From NCBI RefSeq assembly GCF_000816845.1, contig NZ_CP006880.1, forward strand, positions 2,294,001 through 2,358,000: a stretch of 64,000 nt of DNA, given 5' to 3'. Both the position numbers and the translations under genes were made by a program. The notes below the pieces were generated by a model. The model made no database searches, had not been told where the DNA came from, and saw only the letters and a list, made by a program, of their open reading frames with translations. The stretch comes from Rhizobium gallicum bv. gallicum R602sp. GTDB taxonomy: Bacteria > Pseudomonadota > Alphaproteobacteria > Rhizobiales > Rhizobiaceae. Below, piece after piece: positions 55,457-64,000 of this stretch; position 1 is the first letter of the stretch, and every line of letters begins with the position of its first letter.

Positions 55457-57031
55457 GTGCTGATAGGATCGCCTCGAGAGAGGCTCGAAGGAGAGGCGCG
55501 CGTTGCAATGACGCCCGACAGCGCCAGACAGCTTCAGAAACTCGGATATCGATGCGCCATCGAAACCGGCGCCGGCAAACGTGCGGGCTTCTCGGACGAT
55601 GCCTACCGTGCTGCCGGGGTGACGGTTGTCGACAGCGCCGAAATGCTCTTTGCAAGCGCCGACGTGATCGCCAAGGTGCGGCCGCCGGAACCGAGCGAAG
55701 TGGCGAGGCTTTCGAGCGGAACGACGCTGATCTCGCTCTTCTATCCGGCACAGAATAAAGATCTTCTGGACCAGGCGAAAGCGACCGGTGCCAACGTGAT
55801 TGCCATGGATATGGTGCCGCGCATTTCTCGCGCCCAAAAGATGGACGCTCTCTCTTCCATGGCCAATATCGCTGGCTATCGCGCCGTGATCGAGGCGGCT
55901 AACAATTTCGGCCGCTTCTTCACCGGCCAGGTGACGGCCGCCGGCAAGATCCCGCCGGCCAAGGTCCTGGTCATCGGTGCGGGCGTTGCCGGTCTTGCCG
56001 CGGTTGGCACCAGCGTTTCGCTCGGCGCTATCACCTATGCCTTCGACGTGCGGCCGGAAGTCGCCGAGCAGATCGAATCCATGGGCGCGGAATTCGTCTT
56101 CCTCGACTTCGAGGAACAGCAGCAAGACGGCGCTGCGATGGGCGGCTATGCCGCGCCCTCCTCGCCCGAGTTCCGCGAGGCGCAACTGAAGAAGTTCCGC
56201 GAAATCGCGCCTGACATCGACATCGTCATCACAACGGCGCTGATCCCCGGCCGCGACGCGCCGAAGCTCTGGCTTGCCGACATGGTGGCCGTGATGAAGC
56301 CGGGCTCGGTCATCATCGACCTTGCCGCCGAGCGCGGCGGCAATTGCGACCTGACCGTACCGGACCAGAAGATCATCTCGGACAACGGCGTCACCGTCAT
56401 CGGCTATACCGACTTCCCAAGCCGCATGGCTGCACAGTCGTCGACGCTTTATTCGACCAACATCCGCCACATGATGACGGATCTGACCCCTAAGAAGGAT
56501 GGCGTCATCGTCCACAACATGGAAGACGACGTGATCCGCGGTGCGACGGTCGCTTTCCAGGGCGAAATTACCTATCCGCCGCCGCCGCCCAAGATCCAGG
56601 CGATCGCGGCGCAGAAACCCAAGGAAAAGGCCAAGGAGCTGACTCCTGAACAAAAGCGGGCCGCAGAGGCCGCCGGCTTCAAGGCTGCGACGCGAAATCA
56701 GGTCGGGCTTCTGATCGTCGGCGGGCTGGCCATGCTCCTCATCGGTGCCTTTGCGCCGCCGGCATTCATGGGCCATTTCACCGTTTTCGCACTTGCCTGC
56801 TTCGTCGGGTTCCAGGTGATCTGGGGCGTTTCGCACTCGCTGCATACGCCGCTCATGGCCGTCACCAACGCCATCTCCGGCATCATCATCATCGGCGCGC
56901 TCTTGCAGATCACGGCGGGCGGTTGGTTGGTGACCGCTCTTGCGGCCACTTCCGTGGCGATCGCGACGATCAATATCGTCGGCGGCTTCATGGTGACGCG
57001 CCGCATGCTGAACATGTTCCAGAAGTCCTGA
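55457..57031 (+). CDS. pntA: Proton-translocating NAD(P) transhydrogenase, alpha subunit
   Basis: 524 aa from a GTG start at 55457 that has AAGGAGGG upstream. This is the undivided PntA type: domain I with [46 protein letters not shown] near residue 118 and [11 protein letters not shown] near 172, then a Pro/Lys-rich linker and three to four membrane helices after residue 415. With PntB it uses the proton gradient to make NADPH from NADH. Placed 110 bp after adhC, it may convert NADH from formaldehyde oxidation into NADPH. Confidence 0.95.
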   Translation: MLIGSPRERLEGEARVAMTPDSARQLQKLGYRCAIETGAGKRAGFSDDAYRAAGVTVVDSAEMLFASADVIAKVRPPEPSEVARLSSGTTLISLFYPAQNKDLLDQAKATGANVIAMDMVPRISRAQKMDALSSMANIAGYRAVIEAANNFGRFFTGQVTAAGKIPPAKVLVIGAGVAGLAAVGTSVSLGAITYAFDVRPEVAEQIESMGAEFVFLDFEEQQQDGAAMGGYAAPSSPEFREAQLKKFREIAPDIDIVITTALIPGRDAPKLWLADMVAVMKPGSVIIDLAAERGGNCDLTVPDQKIISDNGVTVIGYTDFPSRMAAQSSTLYSTNIRHMMTDLTPKKDGVIVHNMEDDVIRGATVAFQGEITYPPPPPKIQAIAAQKPKEKAKELTPEQKRAAEAAGFKAATRNQVGLLIVGGLAMLLIGAFAPPAFMGHFTVFALACFVGFQVIWGVSHSLHTPLMAVTNAISGIIIIGALLQITAGGWLVTALAATSVAIATINIVGGFMVTRRMLNMFQKS

Positions 57032-57053
57032 TCGGGGCGCGGGGGATTTTACA

Positions 57054-58427
57054 ATGTCTATCGGTATCCAGACCGCCGCTTATATAGCGGCTTCGGTTCT
57101 CTTTATCCTCGCGCTTGGCGGGCTTTCGGGCCAGGAAAGCGCCAAGCGCGCCGTATGGTACGGCATCGTCGGCATGGCGATCGCCGCCATTGCGACGGTC
57201 TTCGGGCCGGGCGTTGGCCTTTCGACGGTGCTCATCGGCATGCTCGTGTTCGGTGCGGTCATTGGCGCGGTCATGGCGCGGCGTGTCGAAATGACCGGCA
57301 TGCCGCAGCTCGTGGCGGCCCTTCACTCCTTCGTCGGCCTCGCCGCGGTCTTTATCGGCCTTAACTCCGATATGACGGTGCATGAATTCGCGACGCATGC
57401 CGAACAGATCATCCACGAGGTGGAGATCTTCCTCGGAGTCTTCATCGGTGCCGTGACCTTCACCGGTTCGATCATCGCCTATGGCAAGCTTTCGGGCCGT
57501 ATCGGCGGTAAAGCGCTGATCCTGCCCGGCCGCCATGCCTTCAACGGCGCGATGGTCGCAGCCTCCTTCGTCCTCTTGCTGCTCTACATGAGCGGTGCCG
57601 GCTCATGGACGCTTTATCTGATGACGTTGATTGCCTTCATCATCGGCGCGCATCTCGTCATGGCGATCGGCGGGGCCGACATGCCGGTCGTGGTTTCCAT
57701 GCTCAACTCCTATTCGGGCTGGGCAGCGGCTGCGACCGGCTTCCTGCTCGGAAACGATCTTCTGATCGTCACCGGCGCCCTCGTCGGCTCCTCCGGAGCA
57801 ATCCTCTCCTACATCATGTGCAAAGCCATGAACCGGCAGTTCCTGTCGGTGATCCTCGGCGGTTTCGGCAATGCCTCTGGCCCGGCGATGGCTGTCGAGG
57901 GCGAACAAGTTGCGATTGACGCCGAAGGCGCTGCCGCCGCCCTTAACGATGCCGATTCAGTCATCATCGTGCCCGGCTACGGGATGGCGGTCGCACAGGC
58001 GCAGAGTGCAGTCTCCGAGCTTACCCGGAAGCTGCGTGCAACCGGCAAGGACGTACGCTTCGCCATTCATCCGGTTGCTGGCCGCCTGCCCGGCCACATG
58101 AACGTGCTTCTGGCCGAGGCAAAGGTGCCCTACGACATCGTGTTGGAAATGGACGAAATCAACAACGATTTTCCGAATACGGATGTCGTCATCGTCATCG
58201 GTTCCAACGACATCGTCAATCCGGCCGCACAGGAAGATCCGAATTCGCCGATCGCCGGCATGCCGGTTCTGGAAGTGTGGAAAGCCAAGCAGGTGTTTGT
58301 TTCCAAGCGTGGCCAAGGCACCGGTTACTCGGGCATCGAGAACCCGTTGTTCTACAAGGAAAATACTCGAATGTATTACGGCGATGCAAAGGATTCGATC
58401 AACAAGCTGCTGCCGATAATCAACTGA
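57054..58427 (+). CDS. pntB: Proton-translocating NAD(P) transhydrogenase, beta subunit
   Basis: 457 aa, 22 bp after pntA. The N-terminal half has eight to nine membrane helices ([27 protein letters not shown] at the start; [13 protein letters not shown]). The C-terminal NADP-binding domain III starts near residue 290, with [47 protein letters not shown] and [24 protein letters not shown], all hallmarks of PntB. Complete. Confidence 0.95.
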   Translation: MSIGIQTAAYIAASVLFILALGGLSGQESAKRAVWYGIVGMAIAAIATVFGPGVGLSTVLIGMLVFGAVIGAVMARRVEMTGMPQLVAALHSFVGLAAVFIGLNSDMTVHEFATHAEQIIHEVEIFLGVFIGAVTFTGSIIAYGKLSGRIGGKALILPGRHAFNGAMVAASFVLLLLYMSGAGSWTLYLMTLIAFIIGAHLVMAIGGADMPVVVSMLNSYSGWAAAATGFLLGNDLLIVTGALVGSSGAILSYIMCKAMNRQFLSVILGGFGNASGPAMAVEGEQVAIDAEGAAAALNDADSVIIVPGYGMAVAQAQSAVSELTRKLRATGKDVRFAIHPVAGRLPGHMNVLLAEAKVPYDIVLEMDEINNDFPNTDVVIVIGSNDIVNPAAQEDPNSPIAGMPVLEVWKAKQVFVSKRGQGTGYSGIENPLFYKENTRMYYGDAKDSINKLLPIIN

Positions 58428-58612
58428 CCCGTTCTCGTTTTTCCTGGAGGGTGGGATGCTTTGCCCGCATGGCGGCTTCACTCCCCACGGGAGCGCAATG
58501 CGCGGATTGCCAGAACCCGATAGCGATCCAACTGCCGCATTGCAGAATCGTAAGGACGGCTCACCATTCATCATTCCGGTTGCGGCGACAGCTCAAGCAA
58601 TTCGGCAGCAAA

Positions 58613-58765
58613 ATGCCAACATTACCCTTTGAGGGGCTTCTGATTGCTTCAGCGGGAGGCGCGCAAATTGGAGAAGTCACGGACTTTGGGACCGCGGATA
58701 AGCCATTTCTCATTGCCTATGCTCGCGATCCAGAGGGAAATCTCCTCGAGCCTGAGCAGATCTAG
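58613..58765 (+). pseudogene. VOC/glyoxalase-family protein, C-terminal remnant
   Basis: The short frame reads GLLIASAGGAQIGEVTDFGTADKPF and FLIAYARDPEGNLLEPEQI, the characteristic last strand of vicinal-oxygen-chelate proteins with the metal Glu. The remaining 100 residues upstream are missing. Confidence 0.6.
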
Positions 58766-59043
58766 AACCGACCACGATGCAGATCCGCAATTGTCGTAAA
58801 CTGGCAATAATCCGACGGCGATGCGAACACGGAATTTTGGTCGGCGACGAACGCAAAAACTGCAGAGGTTATTTCACGGTGCCTGATTGGCGAGGGTTGG
58901 AGCCTATTGCGCCGTGTCGTCCGGTCGCAAATTGCGGGGAAAGGACGCCTTCCCATTACCATATCTCAGAGGCAGCACCCGTCGTCACAGCATGAATGTG
59001 AGAGCATAGGGTCAGTCACACCCAGCTGTCGCCGGGTCCGTTA
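58766..59043. other. Intergenic region, no gene seen
   Basis: About 280 bases between the VOC remnant and the terminator hairpin of the leftward lig operon. Short frames only. Confidence 0.4.
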
Positions 59044-59068
59044 CCCGGGCGTTGTTCAACCGCCCGGG
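59044..59068 (-). terminator. Terminator-like hairpin after the leftward lig operon
   Basis: CCCGGGCG (59044-59051) and CGCCCGGG (59061-59068) form a perfect 8-bp GC stem with a 9-base loop, 50 bp downstream of the ferredoxin stop. No T-run. Confidence 0.5.
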
Positions 59069-59117
59069 CTGTTGCGAGATTAGCGTGCGACATCCTCTGT
59101 CCGAAAGGGACCTCCCT

Positions 59118-59438
59118 CTAGTCTTCGGGTGCAATTCCGATGACGATACCACTGAGTGTCTCATCGAACGGTATCTGACAGGAAAGCCGGGAGTTCTCCT
59201 GGCGGTAATCGGATCCCTCGATCAGCTCTGTCTCATCTATAGAGGGAATCGGTAGACTTGCGCTCGCCGGAAGCTCCTCGACAAACACGTGGCAGGTTGC
59301 GCAGGACAGGCAGCCACCGCACATCGCCAAAAGTTCATCAAACCCACCGTTCCGGATATTCTCCATGAGCGAGGCGCCTACCCGTCCTTCGAAGCTATGG
59401 AGCTCTCCGTCCCGGGTTCGTACTGATATGGTAGCCAT
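59118..59438 (-). CDS. 2Fe-2S ferredoxin (putidaredoxin/oxygenase type)
   Basis: 106 aa; ATG 59438 has GGAGG upstream. Cluster motif CGGCLSCATCHVFVEE near residues 40-55 and the fourth Cys in SRLSCQIPF near 87. The acidic character and C-terminal IVIGIAPED fit adrenodoxin/putidaredoxin-like ferredoxins serving Rieske oxygenases or P450s. It is paired with the reductase 30 bp upstream. The terminal oxygenase is not in the window and is probably upstream beyond 64 kb. Confidence 0.9.
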   Translation of the reverse strand: MATISVRTRDGELHSFEGRVGASLMENIRNGGFDELLAMCGGCLSCATCHVFVEELPASASLPIPSIDETELIEGSDYRQENSRLSCQIPFDETLSGIVIGIAPED

Positions 59439-59468
59439 TTTTCCTCCACTTTTCTGCGCCTTGACGTC

Positions 59469-60710
59469 TCACGAGGTGACGAGGTCGATTTCCTTGAGTT
59501 GTCTCGATGTGTTCGCCAAAGCGGCGGGATCGATCCTCGCCGCGCTGTCGACAAGCTTTCGCCCCTGCACGTAATCGCGTGGTGAGTTGATGCAATCGAG
59601 GGCGAGAACTGCTCCGTTTTTCAGATAGATGACACTGAAGCTTCGGGAGACGGGATCACCTCTCGTGACAACGCTGTCGAAGCCGAAATTGAGGCCAACG
59701 GTCTGCATCTTCAGGTCGTACTGATTGGACCAGAACCACGGCATTGCGTCGTATGCCCTGAGCTCACCGCAGATAGCCTTGGCAGCGGTGGTCGCCTGAT
59801 CGGTCGCATTCTGCACCGATTCAATGCGGATACCCGCACCGTTTTTGAGGCGGGCGCAGTCGCCGATGCAATAGATGTCGGGCAAGGACGTACGGCAAAA
59901 CGGATCGACATCGATACCGTTTGCGCCCTCAGCTCCGGCGGCGATCAGAGGGCCGACCGACGGGATGATGCCGATTCCGACGACGACGATGTCGGCTGCA
60001 ATCCTCCCCCCGGATGCAAGAATGACATTCGAGACGCGGCCGTTCACGCCCTCCAAAGAAGCAACATTGCTGTTGAGGCGGATGTCGACGCCGCGCGCCC
60101 GATGCTCGTTTTCGTAAAAGCGTGATATTGGCTCCCCTGCCACACGGGCCAGCACACGGTCAAGGGACTCGACCAGGGTCACGTCCTTGCCGATCTCCCG
60201 GAACACTGCCGCCGCTTCCAGGCCGACGTAACCGCCGCCAATGATCACGATCCTCTGGGCGTCCGGAAGCACGTTGATCAGGGCGTCGCAATCCGCCTTG
60301 CTGCGGATATAGAAAATTCCTGCCATGTCGCTGCCGGGACAGGATAGCTTCCGCGGATCGCCGCCGGCGGCCCAGACCATCTGGCCGTAGGAGAAATACT
60401 CGCCGCGATCGGTCATCACGGTGCGGGCCGTGGGATCGACCGCGCTCACATGCCGGCCAAGCAACAATTCAACCTCACGCGCACCCCAGAAATCCTGCGG
60501 GCGCAGATGCATTCTGTCGAACGTCTTCTTGCCGGCCAGGTAGTCCTTCGAAAGCGAGGGGCGGTCGTAGGGAATTTCCGGTTCAGCGCCAATCAGCGCG
60601 ATGCTTCCCGTAAAGCCGGACTGCCTGAGTGCGGCCGCCGTCTGCGAACCGCCATGTCCGGCGCCGACGATCACGCAGTCGAAAGATCGGGTGAGGTTGT
60701 CCGGTGTCAT
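59469..60710 (-). CDS. FAD-dependent ferredoxin reductase
   Basis: 413 aa from ATG 60710; an upstream open stretch belongs to the cupin gene. FAD motif CVIVGAGHGGSQTAAALRQSGF near residue 13, the EIPYDRPSLSKDYL block near 50, NAD motif VIIGGGYVGLEAAAVFREIG near 155, and IYCIGDCARLKNG near 285. The C-terminal reductase domain ends near residue 410. It transfers electrons from NADH to the ferredoxin encoded next, as in three-component oxygenases. Confidence 0.92.
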   Translation of the reverse strand: MTPDNLTRSFDCVIVGAGHGGSQTAAALRQSGFTGSIALIGAEPEIPYDRPSLSKDYLAGKKTFDRMHLRPQDFWGAREVELLLGRHVSAVDPTARTVMTDRGEYFSYGQMVWAAGGDPRKLSCPGSDMAGIFYIRSKADCDALINVLPDAQRIVIIGGGYVGLEAAAVFREIGKDVTLVESLDRVLARVAGEPISRFYENEHRARGVDIRLNSNVASLEGVNGRVSNVILASGGRIAADIVVVGIGIIPSVGPLIAAGAEGANGIDVDPFCRTSLPDIYCIGDCARLKNGAGIRIESVQNATDQATTAAKAICGELRAYDAMPWFWSNQYDLKMQTVGLNFGFDSVVTRGDPVSRSFSVIYLKNGAVLALDCINSPRDYVQGRKLVDSAARIDPAALANTSRQLKEIDLVTS

Positions 60711-60711
60711 G

Positions 60712-61266
60712 TCACGACCTTCTTTCGGCACCGATGAGGACGAAGCACATCGTGGCAGGCTTGTCGCCCTTGTTGCGCCAGGCGTGGCGGGTGCCACACT
60801 GGACCACGACGTCGCCCTGCTTCAGCAAGGTTTCAGCGCCGTCGTCGAGCTCGAGCCAGACCTCGCCGTCGAGAACTATGTCGTAGTCGACTGTGTCGGT
60901 GGTGTGCATGCCCGGTGCGTCAGGCTCGAATGCCTGAATCAGGCCGGGGATGTGGACGGCCTGCTCCTCGAACGCGGAGGCTGGATCGACGGTCGCAAAT
61001 ACCGAATCCGGCGGGAAGACGACGATCATGAGTTTCGTCGCGCCGTGCTCAGGCGTGATCAGCATTTGCGGCGGTGCCTGCTCCGCATGGTCCTGCGGCA
61101 GGGCGGGTTTCGCGCCGGTGGCGTAAAGAACCGAGGTCAAATGTCCCGGCACAGAATCGTAGGCGTGGGCGTTGGGCGTCGGGCCATCGCTGACAAACAC
61201 CGACTTGCCGTTCCTGATGCCGGTGACGACGCGGCGAGGAATGCGCAGTTCAGTAGCCCTATTCAT
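60712..61266 (-). CDS. Cupin-domain protein
   Basis: 184 aa, overlapping the aldolase gene by 8 bp. The cupin barrel occupies residues 110-175 ([52 protein letters not shown]), with a metal-ligand-like Thr/Asp/Glu set and a His in the second motif. A long N-terminal part of about 100 residues is shared with cupins of aromatic catabolic operons. It may be a small metal-dependent isomerase or regulator. Unassigned role. Confidence 0.8.
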   Translation of the reverse strand: MNRATELRIPRRVVTGIRNGKSVFVSDGPTPNAHAYDSVPGHLTSVLYATGAKPALPQDHAEQAPPQMLITPEHGATKLMIVVFPPDSVFATVDPASAFEEQAVHIPGLIQAFEPDAPGMHTTDTVDYDIVLDGEVWLELDDGAETLLKQGDVVVQCGTRHAWRNKGDKPATMCFVLIGAERRS

Positions 61267-61927
61267 AGATCAGGCCTTTCGCCTCGAGCTGCACACGCAT
61301 GTTGTTGATGTCGAGGCTGAGCTTGCCGGACTCGTAAAGGCCGCGCTTTTCGTCTTCCATCTGCTGTCGCTTGCGGGCCTTCTCAAGCACCTGAGCTGCC
61401 TCGCCGCGTTTGACGACGCAGACACCGTCGTCGTCGGCGACGATGACGTCGCCGGGTTCGATGTATGCTCCGGCGCAGACCACGGGCACCTGGACGTTCG
61501 CCAACGTTTCCTTGACGGTGCCCTGCGCCGATATGGCCTTGGCCCATACCGGGAACTTCATCGCGCGCAGGTCAGCCACATCTCGGACGCCGGCGTCGGT
61601 CACCAGACCTAGAATTCCTCGAGCCTTGCAAGAGGTGGCGAGCAGGTCGCCGAAATAGCCGTCGGTGCATGGTGAGGTCGGTGCGACAACCAGGATGTCC
61701 CCCGGCTGGGCCATCTCGAGCGCCACATGAATCATCCAGTTGTCGCCGGGCGGAACCTCGCAGGTCAGCGCCGTGCCACCGATGCGCGCGCCGTCGATTA
61801 CCGGACGCAGGTGCGGCGCCAGCAGCCCTTTCCGTCCCTGAGCTTCATGAACCGTGGCGACGCCGAGCTTACCCAGCGCCTCACATATTTCGCGGTCAGT
61901 CCGCGGGGTCTTTGTCATTACTTTCAT
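61259..61927 (-). CDS. ligK: 4-carboxy-4-hydroxy-2-oxoadipate aldolase (LigK/RraA-fold)
   Basis: 222 aa. RraA-fold class II aldolase: [15 protein letters not shown] near residue 23, the metal and substrate motif [34 protein letters not shown] near 83-117 with Asp and Arg residues, and a C-terminal helical hook ([22 protein letters not shown]) typical of LigK/HMG-CHA aldolases rather than RraA. It cleaves CHA to pyruvate and oxaloacetate in the protocatechuate 4,5-cleavage and gallate pathways. It follows ligJ in the same operon, one gene apart. Confidence 0.9.
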   Translation of the reverse strand: MKVMTKTPRTDREICEALGKLGVATVHEAQGRKGLLAPHLRPVIDGARIGGTALTCEVPPGDNWMIHVALEMAQPGDILVVAPTSPCTDGYFGDLLATSCKARGILGLVTDAGVRDVADLRAMKFPVWAKAISAQGTVKETLANVQVPVVCAGAYIEPGDVIVADDDGVCVVKRGEAAQVLEKARKRQQMEDEKRGLYESGKLSLDINNMRVQLEAKGLIYE

Positions 61928-61972
61928 CGAAAATCTCCTGGTGTGACCATGGAACGCGCCTCAACAGATCGC

Positions 61973-62887
61973 TTAGCTGGATGCAGCTTCGAGGAGACCG
62001 CGATCGAACACGTCCCCCGCTAGAGGCCTGGCGGCTTCGTCAAGCAGGTTCGCGCGGATCATAAGGTCGATGGTGGTGTCCATCGCAGCTTGTGGAATGG
62101 CCAGGTCACTCGGCCACATACCCATGTCGCGCATATAGCGAAGGCCATGTGTCGCAAGATCGGCGTCGTCCTTCGTGGTGATCCGCTGGAAAATCGGAAG
62201 CGTGACATCTTCTCGACTGGGATCGTTGGTGATCGCATAGGCATCGATGAGCGCCCGCAGGAAACGGATAACGATGTCGCGGTTGCCATCAAGCCAGCTC
62301 TTGCGGCCGATAACGGCGGCGAAGACGATTTCAGGGATGACGTCGTTGATCTCGCCGATCAGGTTGAAGCCGTCCCGCTCGGCCAGGAAATTCCAGGGTG
62401 CCGGCTGCGGCGCGCAGTCGATCTCTCCTGCCTGGAGTGCTTCCCAGCGCTTGGTGTGGATGCCGGCGAGTTCGAATTCATAGTCTCCTGGATAATGCAG
62501 CCCATCCCTGGCGAGCAGCATCTGCGTATAGATCGCGGTGCCTTCGGTGAGCGACGACGTACCGACCTTCTTGCCATTGAGGTCCTTGATCGACTTGATC
62601 GAAGGCTGCGCGACGAGCGACATCGGCAGGCGGTTCGAGTTCGAAGCGATCACACGCAATTCGCCGCCCTTGACGAAGTCGGCGACCGCGCCTTCCGGCG
62701 GCGTGATGGCGAGGTCTGCTTCACCCTCGAGTACGGCACTGGTCGCCTTGTCGACGGTACCCATCTTTTTGTATTCGATGGACAGCCCATGTTTGGCAAA
62801 AATGCCGAGTTCTTCGGCGACGAAGATCGGTAGCCAGTTGAACCCTTGCGCCCCGCCCGCGAGGCTCAGATGTTGGCTCGAAGCCAT
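61973..62887 (-). CDS. NMT1/SsuA-type substrate-binding protein without signal peptide
   Basis: 304 aa from ATG 62887. Periplasmic-binding fold type II: the first strand LSLAGGAQGFNWLPIFVAEELGIFAKHGLSIEYKKMG, EADLAITPPEGAVADFVKGGELRVIAS near residue 75, KSIKDLNGKKVGTSSLTEGT, and a C-terminal helical region. There is no hydrophobic signal sequence, even in the longer open frame to 62989. No transporter genes accompany it in the window. So it is either a cytoplasmic ligand-binding or catalytic protein of this fold, or depends on an unusual export route. Confidence 0.75.
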   Translation of the reverse strand: MASSQHLSLAGGAQGFNWLPIFVAEELGIFAKHGLSIEYKKMGTVDKATSAVLEGEADLAITPPEGAVADFVKGGELRVIASNSNRLPMSLVAQPSIKSIKDLNGKKVGTSSLTEGTAIYTQMLLARDGLHYPGDYEFELAGIHTKRWEALQAGEIDCAPQPAPWNFLAERDGFNLIGEINDVIPEIVFAAVIGRKSWLDGNRDIVIRFLRALIDAYAITNDPSREDVTLPIFQRITTKDDADLATHGLRYMRDMGMWPSDLAIPQAAMDTTIDLMIRANLLDEAARPLAGDVFDRGLLEAASS

Positions 62888-62915
62888 TTGATTTCTCCCT
62901 GATAGTTGCGAGGCT

Positions 62916-63941
62916 TCAAAGGCCGCGCTCGCGTAGTCTCTTGTCCAACAGCGGGTAGACTCGCCGCGCGTTTCCTTCGAAGACCGCATGTCTTTGGTCG
63001 TCGTCGAGCGCGAGCTGATCGATGTATCTCTTGGTATCGTCGAACGGATGCCCGGTCTCGGGATCGATCGCCTTGACCGCGCCGAGCAGCTCCGAGCCGA
63101 AGAGGATGTTTTTGACGTCGACGACGTTGAATAGCGTGTCGATGCCTGCCTGATGGTAGACGCAGGTGTCGAAGAACAGGTTGTTCATCAGATGCGTGTC
63201 GAGGCTGGGCTTTTCGAGCATGATCGACAGTCCGCGGTAACGGCCCCAATGGTAAGGGGCAGCCCCGCCGCCGTGCGGGATGATCAGCTTGAGCTCCGGG
63301 TGACGCTCGAACAGATCTCCCTGGATGAGCTGCATGAATACCGCGGTGTCGGCGTTGATGTAATGCGCTCCCGTCATGTGAAGGCAGCGTTCGCAGGAGC
63401 TTGACACGTGGATCATCGCGGGAACCTGGAGGGCGACCATGGCCTCCCACATCGGGTCCCACCACGGATCGTAGATCGGAGGGGCGCTCCACCGTCCGCC
63501 CGAGGGATCGGGATTGAGATTACAGCCGACGAAGCCGTTTTCGACGCATCGCTGCAACTCGTCGATGACCGCAGAAAGGTCGCCGTCGACGGTCTGCGGA
63601 AGCTGGCAGACGGCAGCAAAGTTGTCGGGGAACATGTCGACGATCCGGCCGACATTGTCGTTCGACAGACGCGACCAGTCCTTGGCCACTGCCAGACCTG
63701 GAACGTGGTGGCCCATGCCGGAGGCGCGCGGGCTTAAGAGCGTCACATGCGAACCGCGCTCGCGCTGTATCTTCAGCTGGTTTGCCTCGATGATGTCATG
63801 GAGCTGCTTGTCCGGGATGGCAGGATAGATGGGCTGCTCTAAGGATTTGCCTTCCGCATAAGCGACCTGCGCCGTTCGGAAGGCATGATGCTCCGGCGGT
63901 TCCGTGGTGAAGTGGCCGTGGCAGTCGATGATGAGCGACAT
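62916..63941 (-). CDS. ligJ: 4-oxalomesaconate hydratase (LigJ-like amidohydrolase family)
   Basis: 341 aa from ATG 63941, the same length as I recall for Sphingobium LigJ. Amidohydrolase_2 family: the metal motif IDCHGHF at residues 5-11, LLSPRASGMGHHV near 68, GFVGCNLNPDPSGGRWSAPPIYDPWWDPMWEAM near 135-167, MIHVSSSCERC, LKLIIPHGGGAAPYHWGR near 220 and the Asp-equivalent region ILFGSELLGAVKA. LigJ hydrates 4-oxalomesaconate to CHA, the substrate of the LigK-type aldolase two genes on. Gallate or protocatechuate meta-cleavage would supply it. Confidence 0.9.
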   Translation of the reverse strand: MSLIIDCHGHFTTEPPEHHAFRTAQVAYAEGKSLEQPIYPAIPDKQLHDIIEANQLKIQRERGSHVTLLSPRASGMGHHVPGLAVAKDWSRLSNDNVGRIVDMFPDNFAAVCQLPQTVDGDLSAVIDELQRCVENGFVGCNLNPDPSGGRWSAPPIYDPWWDPMWEAMVALQVPAMIHVSSSCERCLHMTGAHYINADTAVFMQLIQGDLFERHPELKLIIPHGGGAAPYHWGRYRGLSIMLEKPSLDTHLMNNLFFDTCVYHQAGIDTLFNVVDVKNILFGSELLGAVKAIDPETGHPFDDTKRYIDQLALDDDQRHAVFEGNARRVYPLLDKRLRERGL

Positions 63942-64000
63942 TATGCGTTCCACTTCGCGGGCAGATCGGAGATGCCGCGGAACCGCCAACCCTTGCCCTT
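63941..64000 (-). CDS. Unidentified gene, 3' end only (window edge)
   Basis: On the minus strand the last 19 codons of a gene are visible (KGKGWRFRGISDLPAKWNA), with its TAA overlapping the ligJ ATG as TAATG. This coupling puts it in the same operon. Too short to identify; another enzyme of the ring-cleavage pathway, such as the dioxygenase, is likely from context. Confidence 0.5.
   Translation of the reverse strand, partial: KGKGWRFRGISDLPAKWNA

Overview
The window looks like an accessory region (megaplasmid, chromid or large island) of an alphaproteobacterium of the order Rhizobiales, most likely a Rhizobium/Agrobacterium/Sinorhizobium-type organism. The basis is high GC, many ABC importers (Dpp-like and Frc-like), rhizobial-style short regulator-bounded catabolic operons, and decayed insertion sequences between them. 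No rRNA, tRNA, CRISPR or origin was seen. The species is not determined.

Layout. (1) 1-8.5 kb: a fused 2Fe-2S/molybdopterin hydroxylase (cut by the left edge), a 6-hydroxynicotinate reductase homologue, a UPF0280 (ApbE-like) protein and two DUF1185 proteins, facing an enamidase homologue and a ferredoxin-NADP reductase. Together they resemble the reductive nicotinate pathway known biochemically from Eubacterium barkeri, in an aerobe-type genome. (2) 8.9-15.7 kb: a RES/Xre toxin-antitoxin pair, a Fic remnant, an iorAB-type Mo-hydroxylase with an AraC regulator, a frameshifted cytochrome c and an IS3 relic. (3) 15.8-27.4 kb: a Dpp-type ABC importer and DapA-family lyase, divergent from a cytoplasmic sialidase-like protein, PdxA2 and an iron alcohol dehydrogenase, plus a DUF1537 kinase and a FadR regulator. 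This looks like a sugar-acid pathway ending in a kinase/PdxA2 oxidative decarboxylation. (4) 27.5-29.1 kb: a scrap heap of gene fragments. (5) 29.1-42.7 kb: hydroxyquinol 1,2-dioxygenase and maleylacetate reductase mixed with carbohydrate-type genes (TIM-barrel isomerase, Gfo/Idh/MocA oxidoreductase, SDRs, Frc-like sugar ABC importer).

(6) 43-46 kb: IS5 relic, a PIN toxin-antitoxin pair with a striking promoter palindrome, and a LacI remnant. (7) 46.1-58.4 kb: a glutathione-dependent formaldehyde oxidation set (gfa, S-formylglutathione hydrolase, class III alcohol dehydrogenase) with a second zinc dehydrogenase, DUF3861, DoxX, TetR, a membrane protein, YceI, an exported metallo-beta-lactamase-fold protein and pntAB. 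Three exact copies of the palindrome ATAC-N6-GTAT lie in the promoter regions here, and a related larger palindrome lies in a fourth, suggesting one TetR-controlled regulon. (8) 59-64 kb: a ferredoxin/ferredoxin reductase pair, cupin, CHA-aldolase (LigK-like), a signal-less NMT1-type binding protein and 4-oxalomesaconate hydratase (LigJ-like), the lower part of a protocatechuate 4,5-cleavage or gallate pathway that continues beyond the right edge.

The most promising undescribed systems are the nicotinate-like cluster (with a possible UPF0280 flavin transferase), the TetR palindrome regulon, the sugar-importer/hydroxyquinol cluster and the sialidase-like/PdxA2/DUF1537 cluster. All functions are read from sequence alone. 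No database search was possible.
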